The translations under genes and the position numbers were made by a program. A model generated the notes under the pieces. It was not told where the DNA came from and ran no database searches. It saw only the letters and a program-made list of their open reading frames with translations. Positions 1 through 8,384 of a stretch of 45,554 nt of DNA are shown here, one piece after another. Position 1 is the first letter of the stretch. Each line of letters begins with the position of its first letter. The stretch is from Amphritea sp. 1_MG-2023 (GTDB taxonomy: Bacteria; Pseudomonadota; Gammaproteobacteria; Pseudomonadales; Balneatricaceae), in assembly GCF_030547545.1 (NCBI RefSeq), contig NZ_JAUOQE010000033.1, positions 1 to 45,554 on the forward strand. Reading direction: 5' to 3'.

Positions 1-122
1 TCATCTACTTTGTCAGCCAGCTTGAAAAGGTCCAGACATTTCGCTGCACTGGCTTTCGCGTATCTGGCCATTCTAATCTTCGCAGAGAACACAACGGACT
101 TATTCGCACCTTCCTTAGTCAT
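1..122 (-). CDS. Possible 5' part of a small unidentified protein, cut by the window edge
   Basis: On the minus strand an ATG at 122-120 opens a frame that stays open for 40 codons to the window edge. The translation is rich in Lys and Ala, beginning MTKEGANKSVVFSAK and running on to DLFKLADKVD. I do not recognise a family. The frame starts only about 10 bases after the T-run of the pilU terminator and has no visible Shine-Dalgarno sequence. The plus strand is also open here, though a plus-strand reading would run through the terminator stem. Treat as a candidate only; sequence to the left of the window is needed to decide. Confidence 0.25.
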   Translation of the reverse strand, partial: MTKEGANKSVVFSAKIRMARYAKASAAKCLDLFKLADKVD

Positions 123-132
123 ACGTGCAAAC

Positions 133-164
133 AAAAAACCCCGTCATGGTTGACGGGGTTTTAT
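133..164 (-). terminator. Rho-independent terminator downstream of pilU
   Basis: A perfect 8-bp stem, CCCCGTCA (139-146) with TGACGGGG (151-158), encloses a TGGT loop. On the minus strand it is followed by six T residues (complement of A133-A138), so it should end the pilT-pilU transcript. The plus-strand side has TTTTAT, so it may work in both directions. Confidence 0.9.
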
Positions 165-200
165 CAATCGAATCCTTATAAACTTTATAAACCTACGTTG

Positions 201-1373
201 TTACATCCCTTTAACATCCAGCGCCCCTTCATTTTGCAGAAAATCTTCGTCATCCTGCAAAAAGAAACCCGATGATTCCGAGCCGCTATCGATATCAGGA
301 TTGGTGTCTGAGTTTAATTTGATCATCAAGCGTAAATCGTTCGGTGAATCGGCATGCGCAATAGCGACATCATAGTTAATCGTGCCGGCTTTATATTCAT
401 TGAACAACGCCTGATCGAAGGTCTGCATGCCCAAGTTGGTGGATTTACTCATCACCTCTTTTAACTCATGCACCTCACCTTTACGAATCAGATCCTGCAT
501 CAGTGGCGTATTGATAAGCACTTCAACAACCGCCCGACGTCCCTTGCCGTCTTTGGTCGGCAGTAACTGCTGAGCGACAATGGCTTTGAGATTAAGCGAT
601 AGATCCATCCAAATCTGCGCATGATGTTCGGGCGGGAAAAAGCTAATAATACGGTCTAACGCCTGATTGGCGTTACTCGCGTGTAATGTCGCCATACAAA
701 GATGGCCCGTTTCAGCAAAGGTCAGGCCATACCCCATGGTATCTGAACTACGAATCTCCCCCATCAAGATGACATCGGGAGCCTGACGCAAGGTATTCTT
801 CAGTGCAATATCAAACGACTCGGTATCGAGGCCAACTTCCCGCTGAGTAATAACACTCTGCTTATGTTCATGGATATACTCGATCGGATCTTCAATGGTG
901 ATGATATGACCGGCGCTATTGGCATTGCGATAATCGATCATCGAGGCTAAAGAGGTCGACTTACCGGTACTGGTACCGCCGACAAACAAGATCAAGCCGC
1001 GCTTGGTCATCGCCAGATCTTTCAGCACCTGCGGCATATTCAGCGCTTCCATTGACGGAATATCGGTATTGATTCGCCGTAGTACCATGCCCGGCGAGTT
1101 ACGTTGAAAGAAGGCACTAACACGAAAACGCCCGATACCATGCGCACTGATGGCGAAATTACACTCATGCGTCCCTTCAAACTCAGCCATCTGTTTATCG
1201 TTCATGGTGCTGTAAGTCAGCGCCCGCGCCTGAGCCGGCTTTAACGCCTCTTTTGTTAATGGCTTAATCGTGCCATCAACCTTAATGCTCGGGCGAGCCC
1301 CTGCGGTGATAAATAAATCAGATGCTTCCCGATCAGTCATAACCTTAAGTAACTGAGTAATATCCAATATCAT
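201..1373 (-). CDS. pilU: Type IV pilus retraction ATPase PilU
   Basis: PilU is the accessory hexameric ATPase that works with PilT at the inner-membrane base of type IV pili to power pilus retraction in twitching motility. The 390-residue protein has the PilT/PilU architecture: an N-terminal PAS-like region (about 1-110) and a RecA-like ATPase core. The Walker A motif GGTSTGKST lies at residues 132-140, followed by IEDPIEY, TLRQAPDVILMGEIR (Walker B region) and ETGHLCMATLHA (His box). Two features separate it from PilT: the variant Walker A with a Ser where PilT has Gly, and a C-terminal tail of about 40 residues rich in Asp, Glu and Ser that is absent from PilT. It lies 9 bases downstream of pilT on the same strand and is surely co-transcribed with it. 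The ATG start aligns with the PilT start. Family assignment is firm; function in this strain is inferred. Confidence 0.95.
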   Translation of the reverse strand: MILDITQLLKVMTDREASDLFITAGARPSIKVDGTIKPLTKEALKPAQARALTYSTMNDKQMAEFEGTHECNFAISAHGIGRFRVSAFFQRNSPGMVLRRINTDIPSMEALNMPQVLKDLAMTKRGLILFVGGTSTGKSTSLASMIDYRNANSAGHIITIEDPIEYIHEHKQSVITQREVGLDTESFDIALKNTLRQAPDVILMGEIRSSDTMGYGLTFAETGHLCMATLHASNANQALDRIISFFPPEHHAQIWMDLSLNLKAIVAQQLLPTKDGKGRRAVVEVLINTPLMQDLIRKGEVHELKEVMSKSTNLGMQTFDQALFNEYKAGTINYDVAIAHADSPNDLRLMIKLNSDTNPDIDSGSESSGFFLQDDEDFLQNEGALDVKGM

Positions 1374-1382
1374 GACTCCGTG

Positions 1383-2417
1383 TTAAAAATTCTTGGCATT
1401 CAAGGCCTTACTACGTGCCGTTTCACGCGTAATCATGCCTTTCTTGACTAAATCGGAAAGTGATTGATCGAGCGTCACCATGCCAAAGCCTGCCCCCGTC
1501 TGAATCGCCGAATACATCTGAGCCACTTTATCTTCACGAATCAGGTTACGTATCGCCGATGTACCCACCATAATTTCATGCGCCGCCACTCGTCCCCCTT
1601 TCGGCTTTTTCAACAACGTTTGAGAGATAACCCCTTGCAGAGATTCCGATAACATCGACCGCACCATCGATTTCTCTGCCGCCGGGAACACATCGATAAT
1701 ACGGTCAATGGTTTTCGCCGCCGATGTGGTGTGCAACGTACCAAAGACTAGATGACCCGTTTCAGCAGCGGTCAATGCTAGACGAATCGTTTCCAGATCT
1801 CGCATCTCCCCCACCAAAATGATGTCAGGGTCTTCACGCAGCGCCGAACGTAACGCCTCTTCAAATCCGAGCGTATCACGGTGCACTTCACGCTGATTGA
1901 CTAGGCACTTTTTACTCTGATGAACAAATTCGATTGGATCTTCAATCGTCAGAATATGCTCATTACGCGTCTCATTAATGTAATCGACCATCGCGGCGAG
2001 CGTGGTACTCTTACCCGAACCCGTGGGGCCTGTCACCAGCACCAATCCCCGAGCATTATCGGACAGATCGCGGAACACCTGTCCCATGCCTAGATCGTCC
2101 ATGGTCAGCACTTTACTCGGAATTGTCCGGAATACGGCGGCCGCGCCTCGGTTCTGATTGAACGCGTTGACACGAAAACGTGCCAAGCCAGGCACTTCAA
2201 AGGAAAAATCGGTTTCGAACCGTTCCTCATAATCCTTTCGCTGTTTATCGTTCATAATATCGTAAATCAGCGTATGAACTTGTTTATGCTCAAGAGAAGG
2301 CAACTTAATTCGACGGACTTCGCCATCAACCCGAATAACCGGGGGCATACCCGCGGTAATATGGAGGTCGGATGCTCCCTGCTGAACGGTAAAAGATAAG
2401 AGTTCTGTAATATCCAT
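1383..2417 (-). CDS. pilT: Type IV pilus twitching motility ATPase PilT
   Basis: PilT is the main retraction motor of type IV pili, a cytoplasmic hexameric ATPase that depolymerises pilin into the inner membrane. The protein has 344 residues, the usual PilT length. Visible motifs are Walker A GPTGSGKST (residues 130-138), the Asp box ILTIEDPIEFVH, Walker B ALREDPDIILVGEMRD, the His box ETGHLVFGTLHT, and the PilT-specific C-terminal segment AIRNLIRE needed for retraction in studied homologues. It is the promoter-proximal gene of a pilT-pilU operon and faces away from yggS across a 369-base intergenic region. From memory this divergent pilTU/yggS-proC arrangement is conserved in Pseudomonas. 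Nothing is unusual in the sequence. Confidence 0.97.
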   Translation of the reverse strand: MDITELLSFTVQQGASDLHITAGMPPVIRVDGEVRRIKLPSLEHKQVHTLIYDIMNDKQRKDYEERFETDFSFEVPGLARFRVNAFNQNRGAAAVFRTIPSKVLTMDDLGMGQVFRDLSDNARGLVLVTGPTGSGKSTTLAAMVDYINETRNEHILTIEDPIEFVHQSKKCLVNQREVHRDTLGFEEALRSALREDPDIILVGEMRDLETIRLALTAAETGHLVFGTLHTTSAAKTIDRIIDVFPAAEKSMVRSMLSESLQGVISQTLLKKPKGGRVAAHEIMVGTSAIRNLIREDKVAQMYSAIQTGAGFGMVTLDQSLSDLVKKGMITRETARSKALNAKNF

Positions 2418-2663
2418 GGCTTCTCAGGTGTTTTTAAGGAGCCGACCAGCAGCTCCATTGATTATCTGTAAGCGTCACAGCCTTGACAAAAAAGGCTTAA
2501 CAAACCGCGCATGTCCTGTCCCCATCATAAAAGCTGTTATCAAGCTTATAAAGGCTTTAATCGGTCTATTTTGCCTCAGTGTTCGAGTGATTTACCATAA
2601 AACCCTGAAAAGCCCCCCGTATCCCTATCGAAAAGCCCTAACCGCTGTGGCAAATATTCACGG

Positions 2664-2691
2664 GCGACACTCGCGTCTCTGGTAGTATAAT
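2664..2691 (+). promoter_or_regulatory. Candidate sigma-70 promoter for the yggS operon in the pilT/yggS divergent region
   Basis: The 369-base gap between pilT and yggS (2418-2786) holds no convincing gene. A perfect -10 box TATAAT sits at 2686-2691, with a 4/6 match to -35 (GCGACA, 2664-2669) at 16-bp spacing. A second TATAAT (2715-2720) has no good -35. An isolated TTGACA at 2483-2488 has no matching -10. Assignment rests on motif matching by eye. Confidence 0.4.
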
Positions 2692-2786
2692 GGCCTCATC
2701 CTGACGGATTGCATTATAATATATCCACATTGTATATCCGTTTTATCAGATTCACTCATTATAGCCAATCGCTCGTTTTTACAAAT

Positions 2787-3485
2787 ATGACACAGATAAC
2801 AGACCGGTTTGATCAGGTTCGTGCACAAATCACTGCGGCGGCAGTACACGCCAAACGTTCACCCTCAACCATCAAGCTACTGGCCGTGAGTAAAACACGT
2901 CACGCGGATGAGTTACGTCAGGCTTGGTCCGCTGGGCAACGCGATTTTGGCGAAAACTACCTGCAAGAAGCGCTGGACAAAATTGAAGCCCTCGATGACT
3001 TAGATATTTGTTGGCACTTCATCGGCCCGATACAATCCAATAAAACACGACCGATTACAGAAAACTTTAGCTGGGTACACAGTGTCGACCGTCTAAAAGT
3101 CGCGCAACGACTCAATGATCAACGTCCCAAGGGAATGCCGCCTTTGAATATCTGTTTACAGGTCAATATTAGTGACGAGTCGAGTAAGTCTGGCGTGCTA
3201 CCTAGCGAACTCAGCGCGCTCGCGAGGGATGTTGCCAGCTTAGAGAATATTCGCTTACGCGGACTGATGGCGATTCCCGCCAGTAACGATGATCCGCAGC
3301 GTCAACGCGAACCCTTTGCACAGCTCAATACGTTGTTACAAAACTTACAACAGCAACTACCGAGTGCGCCGCTAGATACACTCTCAATGGGTATGTCCGC
3401 TGATATGGAAGCCGCGATTCTCGAAGGTGCAACCATGGTGCGCATCGGTACCGCGCTATTTGGCCCTCGAGATTACAGCGAATAG
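2787..3485 (+). CDS. yggS: PLP homeostasis protein YggS (PLPBP/COG0325)
   Basis: This protein binds pyridoxal 5'-phosphate and is a cytoplasmic regulator of vitamin B6 and amino-acid/2-oxoacid balance; it has no firmly known catalytic activity. The frame is open from 2709, but the ATG at 2787 is preferred. It gives 232 residues, the normal family length, and puts the PLP-binding lysine of the motif LLAVSKTR at residue 36, the same number as in E. coli YggS. The translation also shows the family motifs FGENYLQEA, WHFIGPIQSNK, SMGMSADMEAAI and the terminal RIGTALFG. It is the first gene of a long plus-strand housekeeping run and lies 57 bases ahead of proC, its usual neighbour. Confidence 0.95.
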   Translation: MTQITDRFDQVRAQITAAAVHAKRSPSTIKLLAVSKTRHADELRQAWSAGQRDFGENYLQEALDKIEALDDLDICWHFIGPIQSNKTRPITENFSWVHSVDRLKVAQRLNDQRPKGMPPLNICLQVNISDESSKSGVLPSELSALARDVASLENIRLRGLMAIPASNDDPQRQREPFAQLNTLLQNLQQQLPSAPLDTLSMGMSADMEAAILEGATMVRIGTALFGPRDYSE

Positions 3486-3542
3486 TCCCGCAGCCTCAGA
3501 CAAATACAACTATTCAGACAGTTTTAAGATCAGGAGTTTAAC

Positions 3543-4367
3543 GTGAGCACACAACCTACACTGGCATTTATTGGCGCAGGCAACATGGCTCGAGCGATTA
3601 TCGGTGGATTAATTAGCAACGGTTATCCGGCTGCTAACATCTGGACCACAGGGACTCAGCTCGACAACATGGCGGATCTGAAACAGCAAGGTATGCAGAC
3701 CACCACTGATAACAATGCCGCAGTTGCCGCTGCCGATATCGTCATTCTTGCCGTTAAACCGCAAAAGTTAAAAGCCGTGGCTCAGGCGATGGCGCCGGCG
3801 GTGCAACAACATCAACCGCTGATCGTGTCCGTCGCGGCAGGTATTCTGTGTAACAGTTTAGAACAGTGGCTGGGGGGCAATATTGCTCTCGTTCGCTGCA
3901 TGCCCAATACGCCCGCCTTAGTCCAGCTCGGCGCCAACGGTCTTTATGCCAACCCGCAGGTCTCCGCCACTCAGCGTCAGCAGACAGAACAAGTGATGCA
4001 AGCGACCGGATTAGCCCTGTGGGTCGATGATGAACCGCAACTGGATGCGGTGACCGCCGTCTCCGGCAGTGGTCCTGCTTACTATTTCCTTATCATGGAA
4101 GCGATGGTCGCCGCTGGCGAGAAGCTGGGGCTGAGTCGCGACGTAGCACAGCAACTCACCATTCAGACCGCTCTCGGTGCCGCTGAGATGGCGCGTCAAA
4201 GTGATGTCGAGCCTGCGGAATTGCGCCGCCGTGTCTGTTCGCCTAACGGTACCACCGAACAGGCGATCAAGACCTTTACCGCTCAGGGATTACCCGAAAT
4301 CATCGAAAACGGGATGCAGGCTTGTCATGATCGCGCTCAAGTGATGGCCGCAGAGCTCGGTCAATAA
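3543..4367 (+). CDS. proC: Pyrroline-5-carboxylate reductase
   Basis: ProC catalyses the last step of proline synthesis, reducing 1-pyrroline-5-carboxylate to L-proline with NAD(P)H in the cytoplasm. The 274-residue protein starts at a GTG preceded by a clear AGGAG. It has the N-terminal dinucleotide-binding Rossmann motif FIGAGNMARAIIGG, the segment VRCMPNTPALVQLGANGL, and the C-terminal signature DAVTAVSGSGPAYYFLIMEA followed by the dimerisation helices and PNGTTEQAI. All family landmarks are intact and the length is normal. It follows yggS closely, an arrangement common in gammaproteobacteria. A hairpin (4383-4417) lies just after the stop codon. Confidence 0.97.
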   Translation: MSTQPTLAFIGAGNMARAIIGGLISNGYPAANIWTTGTQLDNMADLKQQGMQTTTDNNAAVAAADIVILAVKPQKLKAVAQAMAPAVQQHQPLIVSVAAGILCNSLEQWLGGNIALVRCMPNTPALVQLGANGLYANPQVSATQRQQTEQVMQATGLALWVDDEPQLDAVTAVSGSGPAYYFLIMEAMVAAGEKLGLSRDVAQQLTIQTALGAAEMARQSDVEPAELRRRVCSPNGTTEQAIKTFTAQGLPEIIENGMQACHDRAQVMAAELGQ

Positions 4368-4382
4368 ACCGGTGTTATAAAA

Positions 4383-4417
4383 AGCCTTTCTGTGGTTCAT
4401 AGTCATGAGGAAAGGCT
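4383..4417 (+). terminator. Hairpin after proC, possible weak terminator or processing site
   Basis: AGCCTTTC (4383-4390) pairs perfectly with GAAAGGCT (4410-4417) across a 19-base loop. It is preceded by AAAA and followed by CTATACTC rather than a T-run, so it is a poor intrinsic terminator. It may instead stabilise the upstream message or attenuate read-through into yggT. Confidence 0.4.
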
Positions 4418-4494
4418 CTATACTCTAGGTCAGTTTTATTAAGGCATAGCGCCAGACCCAACTTAATCAGATACCTGTAACAGGAACAGAGACA

Positions 4495-5052
4495 ATGGGA
4501 TCAGATCCTCTCAGTTCAATTATTCAGCTGTTCGGCCAGCTATATGCATTTATTGTAGTGCTACGCTTCTTACTACAGATAGCTAAAGCCGATTATTACA
4601 ACCCCATTTGCCAAGCCGTGGTGAAAATAACGGCCGTACCACTCGCGCCGTTACAGCGCCTAATGCCGCGCCCTGCTAACATCGATCTGTCACCGTTATT
4701 ACTCGCCTTTTTAATTAATATTGCCACCTGGGGTGCCATCTTATTATTTAAAGGACAGAGTATCGGTGATAACTTCACCGCCATGCTGGTACTGTCTGGC
4801 GTCGGCGTTCTAGACACGCTGTTAACGATCTATTTTTATGCGGTCATCGGCTCTGTTATTATCAGTTGGGTCGCGCCCGGTAGTTACCATCCTGGGCCGC
4901 AACTGATCACTCAACTGACAGAACCTGTATTTGGTCTGGCACGCAAGGTTATTCCTTCCTTGGGAGGCTTAGATCTATCACCGATCCTAATCTTTTTTGT
5001 GATTCAGATCGCGCGTTCACAGCTGAGTAGCCTAACTCACTTTTTACTCTGA
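4495..5052 (+). CDS. yggT: YggT family integral membrane protein
   Basis: YggT proteins are small polytopic inner-membrane proteins of poorly defined role; osmotic-stress and cell-division-related functions have been proposed for relatives. This 185-residue protein contains the two repeated YggT modules. Each begins with a hydrophobic segment and ends in a motif of the type [23 protein letters not shown] or [25 protein letters not shown]. Hydrophobic stretches suggest about four membrane segments. The ATG follows AGGAAC at a sensible distance. The gene sits between proC and yggU, its standard place, and only 8 bases separate it from yggU, implying co-transcription. Confidence 0.9.
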   Translation: MGSDPLSSIIQLFGQLYAFIVVLRFLLQIAKADYYNPICQAVVKITAVPLAPLQRLMPRPANIDLSPLLLAFLINIATWGAILLFKGQSIGDNFTAMLVLSGVGVLDTLLTIYFYAVIGSVIISWVAPGSYHPGPQLITQLTEPVFGLARKVIPSLGGLDLSPILIFFVIQIARSQLSSLTHFLL

Positions 5053-5060
5053 GATCGGCA

Positions 5061-5357
5061 ATGGCAGATACCTTCTATCGTTGGCAGGATGATAGCTTAA
5101 TTCTTAGCTGTCACCTGCAGCCTAAAGCCAGTCATGATGCGATTGTCGGGCTACATGATGATAGTGTTAAAATTCGCATTACGGCACCGCCAATTGAAGG
5201 CAAGGCCAATGCCCATCTGATAAAATTCCTCGCGAAACAGTTTGGCGTGGCAAAAAGTTCAGTGTCGATACTCAAGGGCGAACTGGGCCGGCAAAAGCGA
5301 GTCAAAATTGAACAACCGAAGAAATTTCCTCAACAATTAACGATTGAGCCTAACTGA
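5061..5357 (+). CDS. yggU: YggU family protein (DUF167)
   Basis: A 98-residue soluble protein of the DUF167/YggU family, whose biochemical role is unknown. Family marks are the N-terminal [10 protein letters not shown], the central [28 protein letters not shown], and the [13 protein letters not shown] segment. The Lys- and Arg-rich surface has led to suggestions of nucleic-acid binding, but that is unproven. It starts 8 bases after yggT and is probably translationally linked to it. Start and length match the family. Confidence 0.92.
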   Translation: MADTFYRWQDDSLILSCHLQPKASHDAIVGLHDDSVKIRITAPPIEGKANAHLIKFLAKQFGVAKSSVSILKGELGRQKRVKIEQPKKFPQQLTIEPN

Positions 5358-5495
5358 AGTGATACCGAAATCTCTGCATAACGACCGTCCCACGAGCTAT
5401 CTGATTCTAGATAACAAGGCTCTGCTGTACGAAATGTGAAGCTCGACCACGTACGTCTGCATCACTTTTCAAGTCATCTGCGTTAAGAGAATATT
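5358..5495 (+). promoter_or_regulatory. Possible structured leader of metX
   Basis: These 138 bases between yggU and metX contain nested complementary segments: CGAGCT (5393-5398) with AGCTCG (5440-5445), and inside it TATCT with AGATA. There is also the self-complementary ACGTACGT (5449-5456), and an outer pair AAGTGAT (5357-5363) with ATCACTT (5461-5467). I see no T-run and no match to the SAM riboswitch cores I know. It may be a promoter or leader region; the structure is by eye only. Confidence 0.25.
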
Positions 5496-6662
5496 ATGCC
5501 TCTATCATTTCCTGAAGATTCTGTTGGTATCGTCACACCACAAACGATCTGTTTTGATCAACCTCTGTCATTAGCCTGCGGCCGTCAGCTTGACCGCTAT
5601 GATCTCATCATCGAAACTTACGGCACCTTGAATGCCGATGCGTCCAATGCCATTTTGGTGTGTCATGCATTGTCCGGCAATCAACATTTAGCCGGTTACA
5701 ATAGCGCGGAAGAGAATAAACCGGGTTGGTGGGACTCGGCGATCGGGCCGGGGAAGCCCATTGATACCAATACATTCTTTGTTATCGGTCTGAATAATCT
5801 TGGCGGTTGTCATGGTTCTACCGGCCCACAAAGCATCAATCCAGACACCGGTAAACCCTTCGGCCCCGACTTTCCCATTATGACCGTACCCGACTGGGTT
5901 GAAAGCCAAGCGCGACTGGCCGACCATTTCGGTATTCAGCAATGGGCCGCCGTGGTCGGAGGGAGTCTAGGGGGAATGCAAGCGTTGCAATGGGCGATTA
6001 ATTACCCTCAACGACTGCGACACTGTCTGATTATTGCCGCCGCACCGAAACTGAGTGCCCAAAATATTGCCTTCAATGAGGTTGCCAGACAAGCGATCTC
6101 TCGCGATCCCGATTTTAATAACGGTCATTTTTACGAAAATGGAAAGGTACCAAAAACAGGCCTGATGCTGGCCCGTATGTTGGGACACATCACCTATCTG
6201 TCGGATGATGGTATGCGGGAGAAGTTCGGTCGAGAGCTGCGAGAGGGCAAACTCAGCTATGACTTTAATCCACAGTTCGAGGTTGAATCCTACCTACATT
6301 ATCAGGGCGAACGCTTCTCCACCGCATTCGATGCTAATACCTATCTATTGATGACCAAAGCCTTGGATTATTTCGATCCCGCTGCCGATTATGGCGACGA
6401 TCTCGCCAAGGCCGTGAGTCATGCGCGCTGTAAATTTATGCTGATAGCCTTCACCTCCGACTGGCGTTTTGCCCCAGAGCGTTCTCGTGAAATTGTCGAT
6501 GCCTTAGTTGCTGCAGAGAGACAGGTCAGCTATGCCGAAGTGGATTCCGATCACGGCCATGATGCCTTCTTGATACCAACTCCACGTTATATTGATATTT
6601 ACTCAGCCTATATGAAGCAGGTCGCTAACGATATTCCCAACTCATCCCAGGAGAACACCTAA
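5496..6662 (+). CDS. metX: Homoserine O-acyltransferase MetX
   Basis: MetX acylates homoserine from acetyl-CoA or succinyl-CoA, the first committed step of methionine synthesis. The 388-residue protein is an alpha/beta hydrolase. The nucleophile is Ser157 in the elbow [10 protein letters not shown], the acidic residue lies in [12 protein letters not shown], and the catalytic His in [11 protein letters not shown]. Other marks are [10 protein letters not shown] and [13 protein letters not shown]. Proteobacterial MetX enzymes adjacent to metW include true succinyltransferases (MetXS), so the acyl donor cannot be decided by inspection. The stop codon overlaps the metW start as TAATG, showing translational coupling. 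The spacing from yggU and possible leader structure suggest that metXW may have its own promoter. Confidence 0.95.
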   Translation: MPLSFPEDSVGIVTPQTICFDQPLSLACGRQLDRYDLIIETYGTLNADASNAILVCHALSGNQHLAGYNSAEENKPGWWDSAIGPGKPIDTNTFFVIGLNNLGGCHGSTGPQSINPDTGKPFGPDFPIMTVPDWVESQARLADHFGIQQWAAVVGGSLGGMQALQWAINYPQRLRHCLIIAAAPKLSAQNIAFNEVARQAISRDPDFNNGHFYENGKVPKTGLMLARMLGHITYLSDDGMREKFGRELREGKLSYDFNPQFEVESYLHYQGERFSTAFDANTYLLMTKALDYFDPAADYGDDLAKAVSHARCKFMLIAFTSDWRFAPERSREIVDALVAAERQVSYAEVDSDHGHDAFLIPTPRYIDIYSAYMKQVANDIPNSSQENT

Positions 6663-7252
6663 TGCGCGCTGATCTTGAGATTATTCAGCAATGGGTAAAG
6701 CCCAATAGCAAAGTACTCGACCTTGGCTGTGGTGACGGAGAGCTGCTGTCGTTTCTGCAACACCAGAAGAATACTCGCGGTTATGGGGTAGAAGTCGATC
6801 ATGACAATATCACCGCCTGCCTTGAGAAAGGGGTCAATGTTATCGAAATCAATATTGATGACGGGCTCGCCAGTATTGATGATCATAGTTTCGACACCGT
6901 GATCATGACACAAGCGCTGCAGGTGATGACGCGCCCAGATCAAATTGTCGATGAGATGCTACGCATAGGTAAAGAGTGCATCGTCACCTTCCCTAACTTT
7001 GGTCATTGGCGTGCCCGAGGTTATCTGGCCTTTCGCGGCAGAATGCCCGTATCGAAATTCCTGCCCTATACTTGGTACAACACACCCAATATTCATTTCT
7101 GTACCTTTAAAGACTTTGAACAACTGTGTGTCGAACGTAATATCCACATCCTCGATCGCACCGTTGTGGATAATGAACATAAACATCACTGGTCGATCCG
7201 GTTGTGGCCCAATATGCTCGGCGAAGTCGCCATTTACCGCATCACACGTTAA
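6662..7252 (+). CDS. metW: Methionine biosynthesis protein MetW
   Basis: MetW is a small class I methyltransferase-fold protein that partners MetX and is needed for full methionine synthesis in several proteobacteria; a direct catalytic role is not settled. The 196-residue sequence has the SAM-binding motif VLDLGCGDGELL (about residues 19-30), the acidic loop GVEVDHDNI, and the family segments MTQALQVMTRPDQIVDEMLR, ECIVTFPNFGHW and YTWYNTPNIHFCTFKDFE. It overlaps the metX stop by one base. Its own stop is overlapped by the AAGGAG ribosome-binding site of the next gene, so at least three genes here are tightly linked. Confidence 0.95.
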   Translation: MRADLEIIQQWVKPNSKVLDLGCGDGELLSFLQHQKNTRGYGVEVDHDNITACLEKGVNVIEINIDDGLASIDDHSFDTVIMTQALQVMTRPDQIVDEMLRIGKECIVTFPNFGHWRARGYLAFRGRMPVSKFLPYTWYNTPNIHFCTFKDFEQLCVERNIHILDRTVVDNEHKHHWSIRLWPNMLGEVAIYRITR

Positions 7253-7263
7253 GGAGATATACG

Positions 7264-7740
7264 ATGCAAGCACTCATTCGATACACGCAGAGAATCAAAC
7301 ATGCTTCAGCCGCATTGATCATGATGCTAAGCCTACTCAGCGCCGCCTTTAGCGCCAATGCCGAGCAGATGGTCGCGCATGGCGATTATAGAATTCATTA
7401 CAACGCCTTTAATAGTAGTTTTATTGCCCCAGATGTCGCCGCGGCCTACGGGATACAACGTAGCAAAACCAAGGGATTACTGAACATATCGGTACTGCAA
7501 GAACAAGCCGATGGTAGCACCAAACCGGTTTCCGCGGTGGTACAAGGCGATGTTACTAACCTGATCTCGCAAAAGCAGACGTTAAACTTTACCGCGATCA
7601 AGGAGACTGGAGCCCTCTACTATATTGGCGAATTTGGGTTTACCGATGATCAGGTATTACGCTTTAACCTACAGGTGCAACCGGATCCAAACCTACCGGC
7701 TTATCGCATCGATTTTGAGCAACGTTTTTATATCGATTAA
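7264..7740 (+). CDS. Secreted DUF4426 family protein
   Basis: The ATG at 7264 is chosen because an exact AAGGAGAT (7251-7258) precedes it at ideal spacing, although the frame is open further upstream. The 158-residue product starts with a positively charged segment, a hydrophobic core LIMMLSLLSAAFS and a likely signal peptidase site after SANA (about residue 34). The mature protein, beginning EQMVAHGDYRIHYNAF, fits the DUF4426 family. That family, from memory, occupies the same place between metW and rdgB in Pseudomonas. Its role is unknown; a periplasmic beta-rich protein is the likeliest form. It has no Cys at the cleavage site, so it is not a lipoprotein. Confidence 0.85.
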   Translation: MQALIRYTQRIKHASAALIMMLSLLSAAFSANAEQMVAHGDYRIHYNAFNSSFIAPDVAAAYGIQRSKTKGLLNISVLQEQADGSTKPVSAVVQGDVTNLISQKQTLNFTAIKETGALYYIGEFGFTDDQVLRFNLQVQPDPNLPAYRIDFEQRFYID

Positions 7741-7783
7741 CACCCTTTTTACTTTTTAAAATTTTCGAATAGCAAGGTGCTCA

Positions 7784-8383
7784 ATGTCCCGACAAATTGT
7801 GCTTGCCAGTGGCAATAAAGGCAAACTAAAAGAGTTTAATCAGGTATTGGGAAGCTTGGGGGTTGAAGTCGTCCCGCAGTCTCAATTTAATCTGCCGGAT
7901 GCCGACGAAACCGGCCTGAGCTTTGTTGAAAACGCCATTATCAAAGCCCGTCACGCCTGCCATTTAACCGGTTTACCCGCCTTAGCAGATGATTCAGGCC
8001 TAGAGGTTGATGCCTTGAATGGTGCCCCAGGCATTTATTCTGCACGCTTCGCGGGCCCTGACGCCAGCGATGCGGATAATAATCAGAAACTCCTGCAGCT
8101 CTTGGAGGGCACCTCGCCCGAACAGCGTAGTGCCCGGTTTCGTTGTGTCTTAGTCTTTATGCGCCATGCCGCAGATCCTACCCCATTGATCTGTCAGGGA
8201 AGTTGGGAAGGTCAGATTTTACCGTTACCTCAAGGCGAGAATGGCTTTGGCTACGATCCGCTATTTTTAGTGCCCGGGCTGGATATTGCTTCTGCTCAAC
8301 TACCGCCAGAACAAAAAAACAATATCAGTCATCGAGGTAAAGCCGTTCAACAACTGATCCAACTCATTCCGGCTTACCTGTAA
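7784..8383 (+). CDS. rdgB: dITP/XTP pyrophosphatase (non-canonical purine NTP pyrophosphatase)
   Basis: RdgB hydrolyses dITP, ITP and XTP to monophosphates, keeping deaminated purines out of DNA and RNA. The 199-residue protein carries the Ham1 family motifs: N-terminal VLASGNKGKLKEF for substrate binding, SFVENAIIKARHAC, the metal site LADDSGLEVDALNGAPGIYSAR, and C-terminal GENGFGYDPLF and ISHRGKA. Length and motif order are normal. It has an AAGGTG ribosome site and is followed by hemW after a single base, so the two are co-translated. Confidence 0.96.
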   Translation: MSRQIVLASGNKGKLKEFNQVLGSLGVEVVPQSQFNLPDADETGLSFVENAIIKARHACHLTGLPALADDSGLEVDALNGAPGIYSARFAGPDASDADNNQKLLQLLEGTSPEQRSARFRCVLVFMRHAADPTPLICQGSWEGQILPLPQGENGFGYDPLFLVPGLDIASAQLPPEQKNNISHRGKAVQQLIQLIPAYL

Positions 8384-8384
8384 T

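Noticed and set aside
2416-2685. Plus-strand frame of 89 codons in the pilT/yggS gap
   Set aside because: It begins antisense to the pilT start, has no ribosome site, a basic unstructured-looking composition, and occupies a promoter region.
5358-5495. SAM riboswitch upstream of metX
   Set aside because: I could not find the conserved core bases of the SAM-I, SAM-II or SAM-IV classes, so only generic structure is reported.
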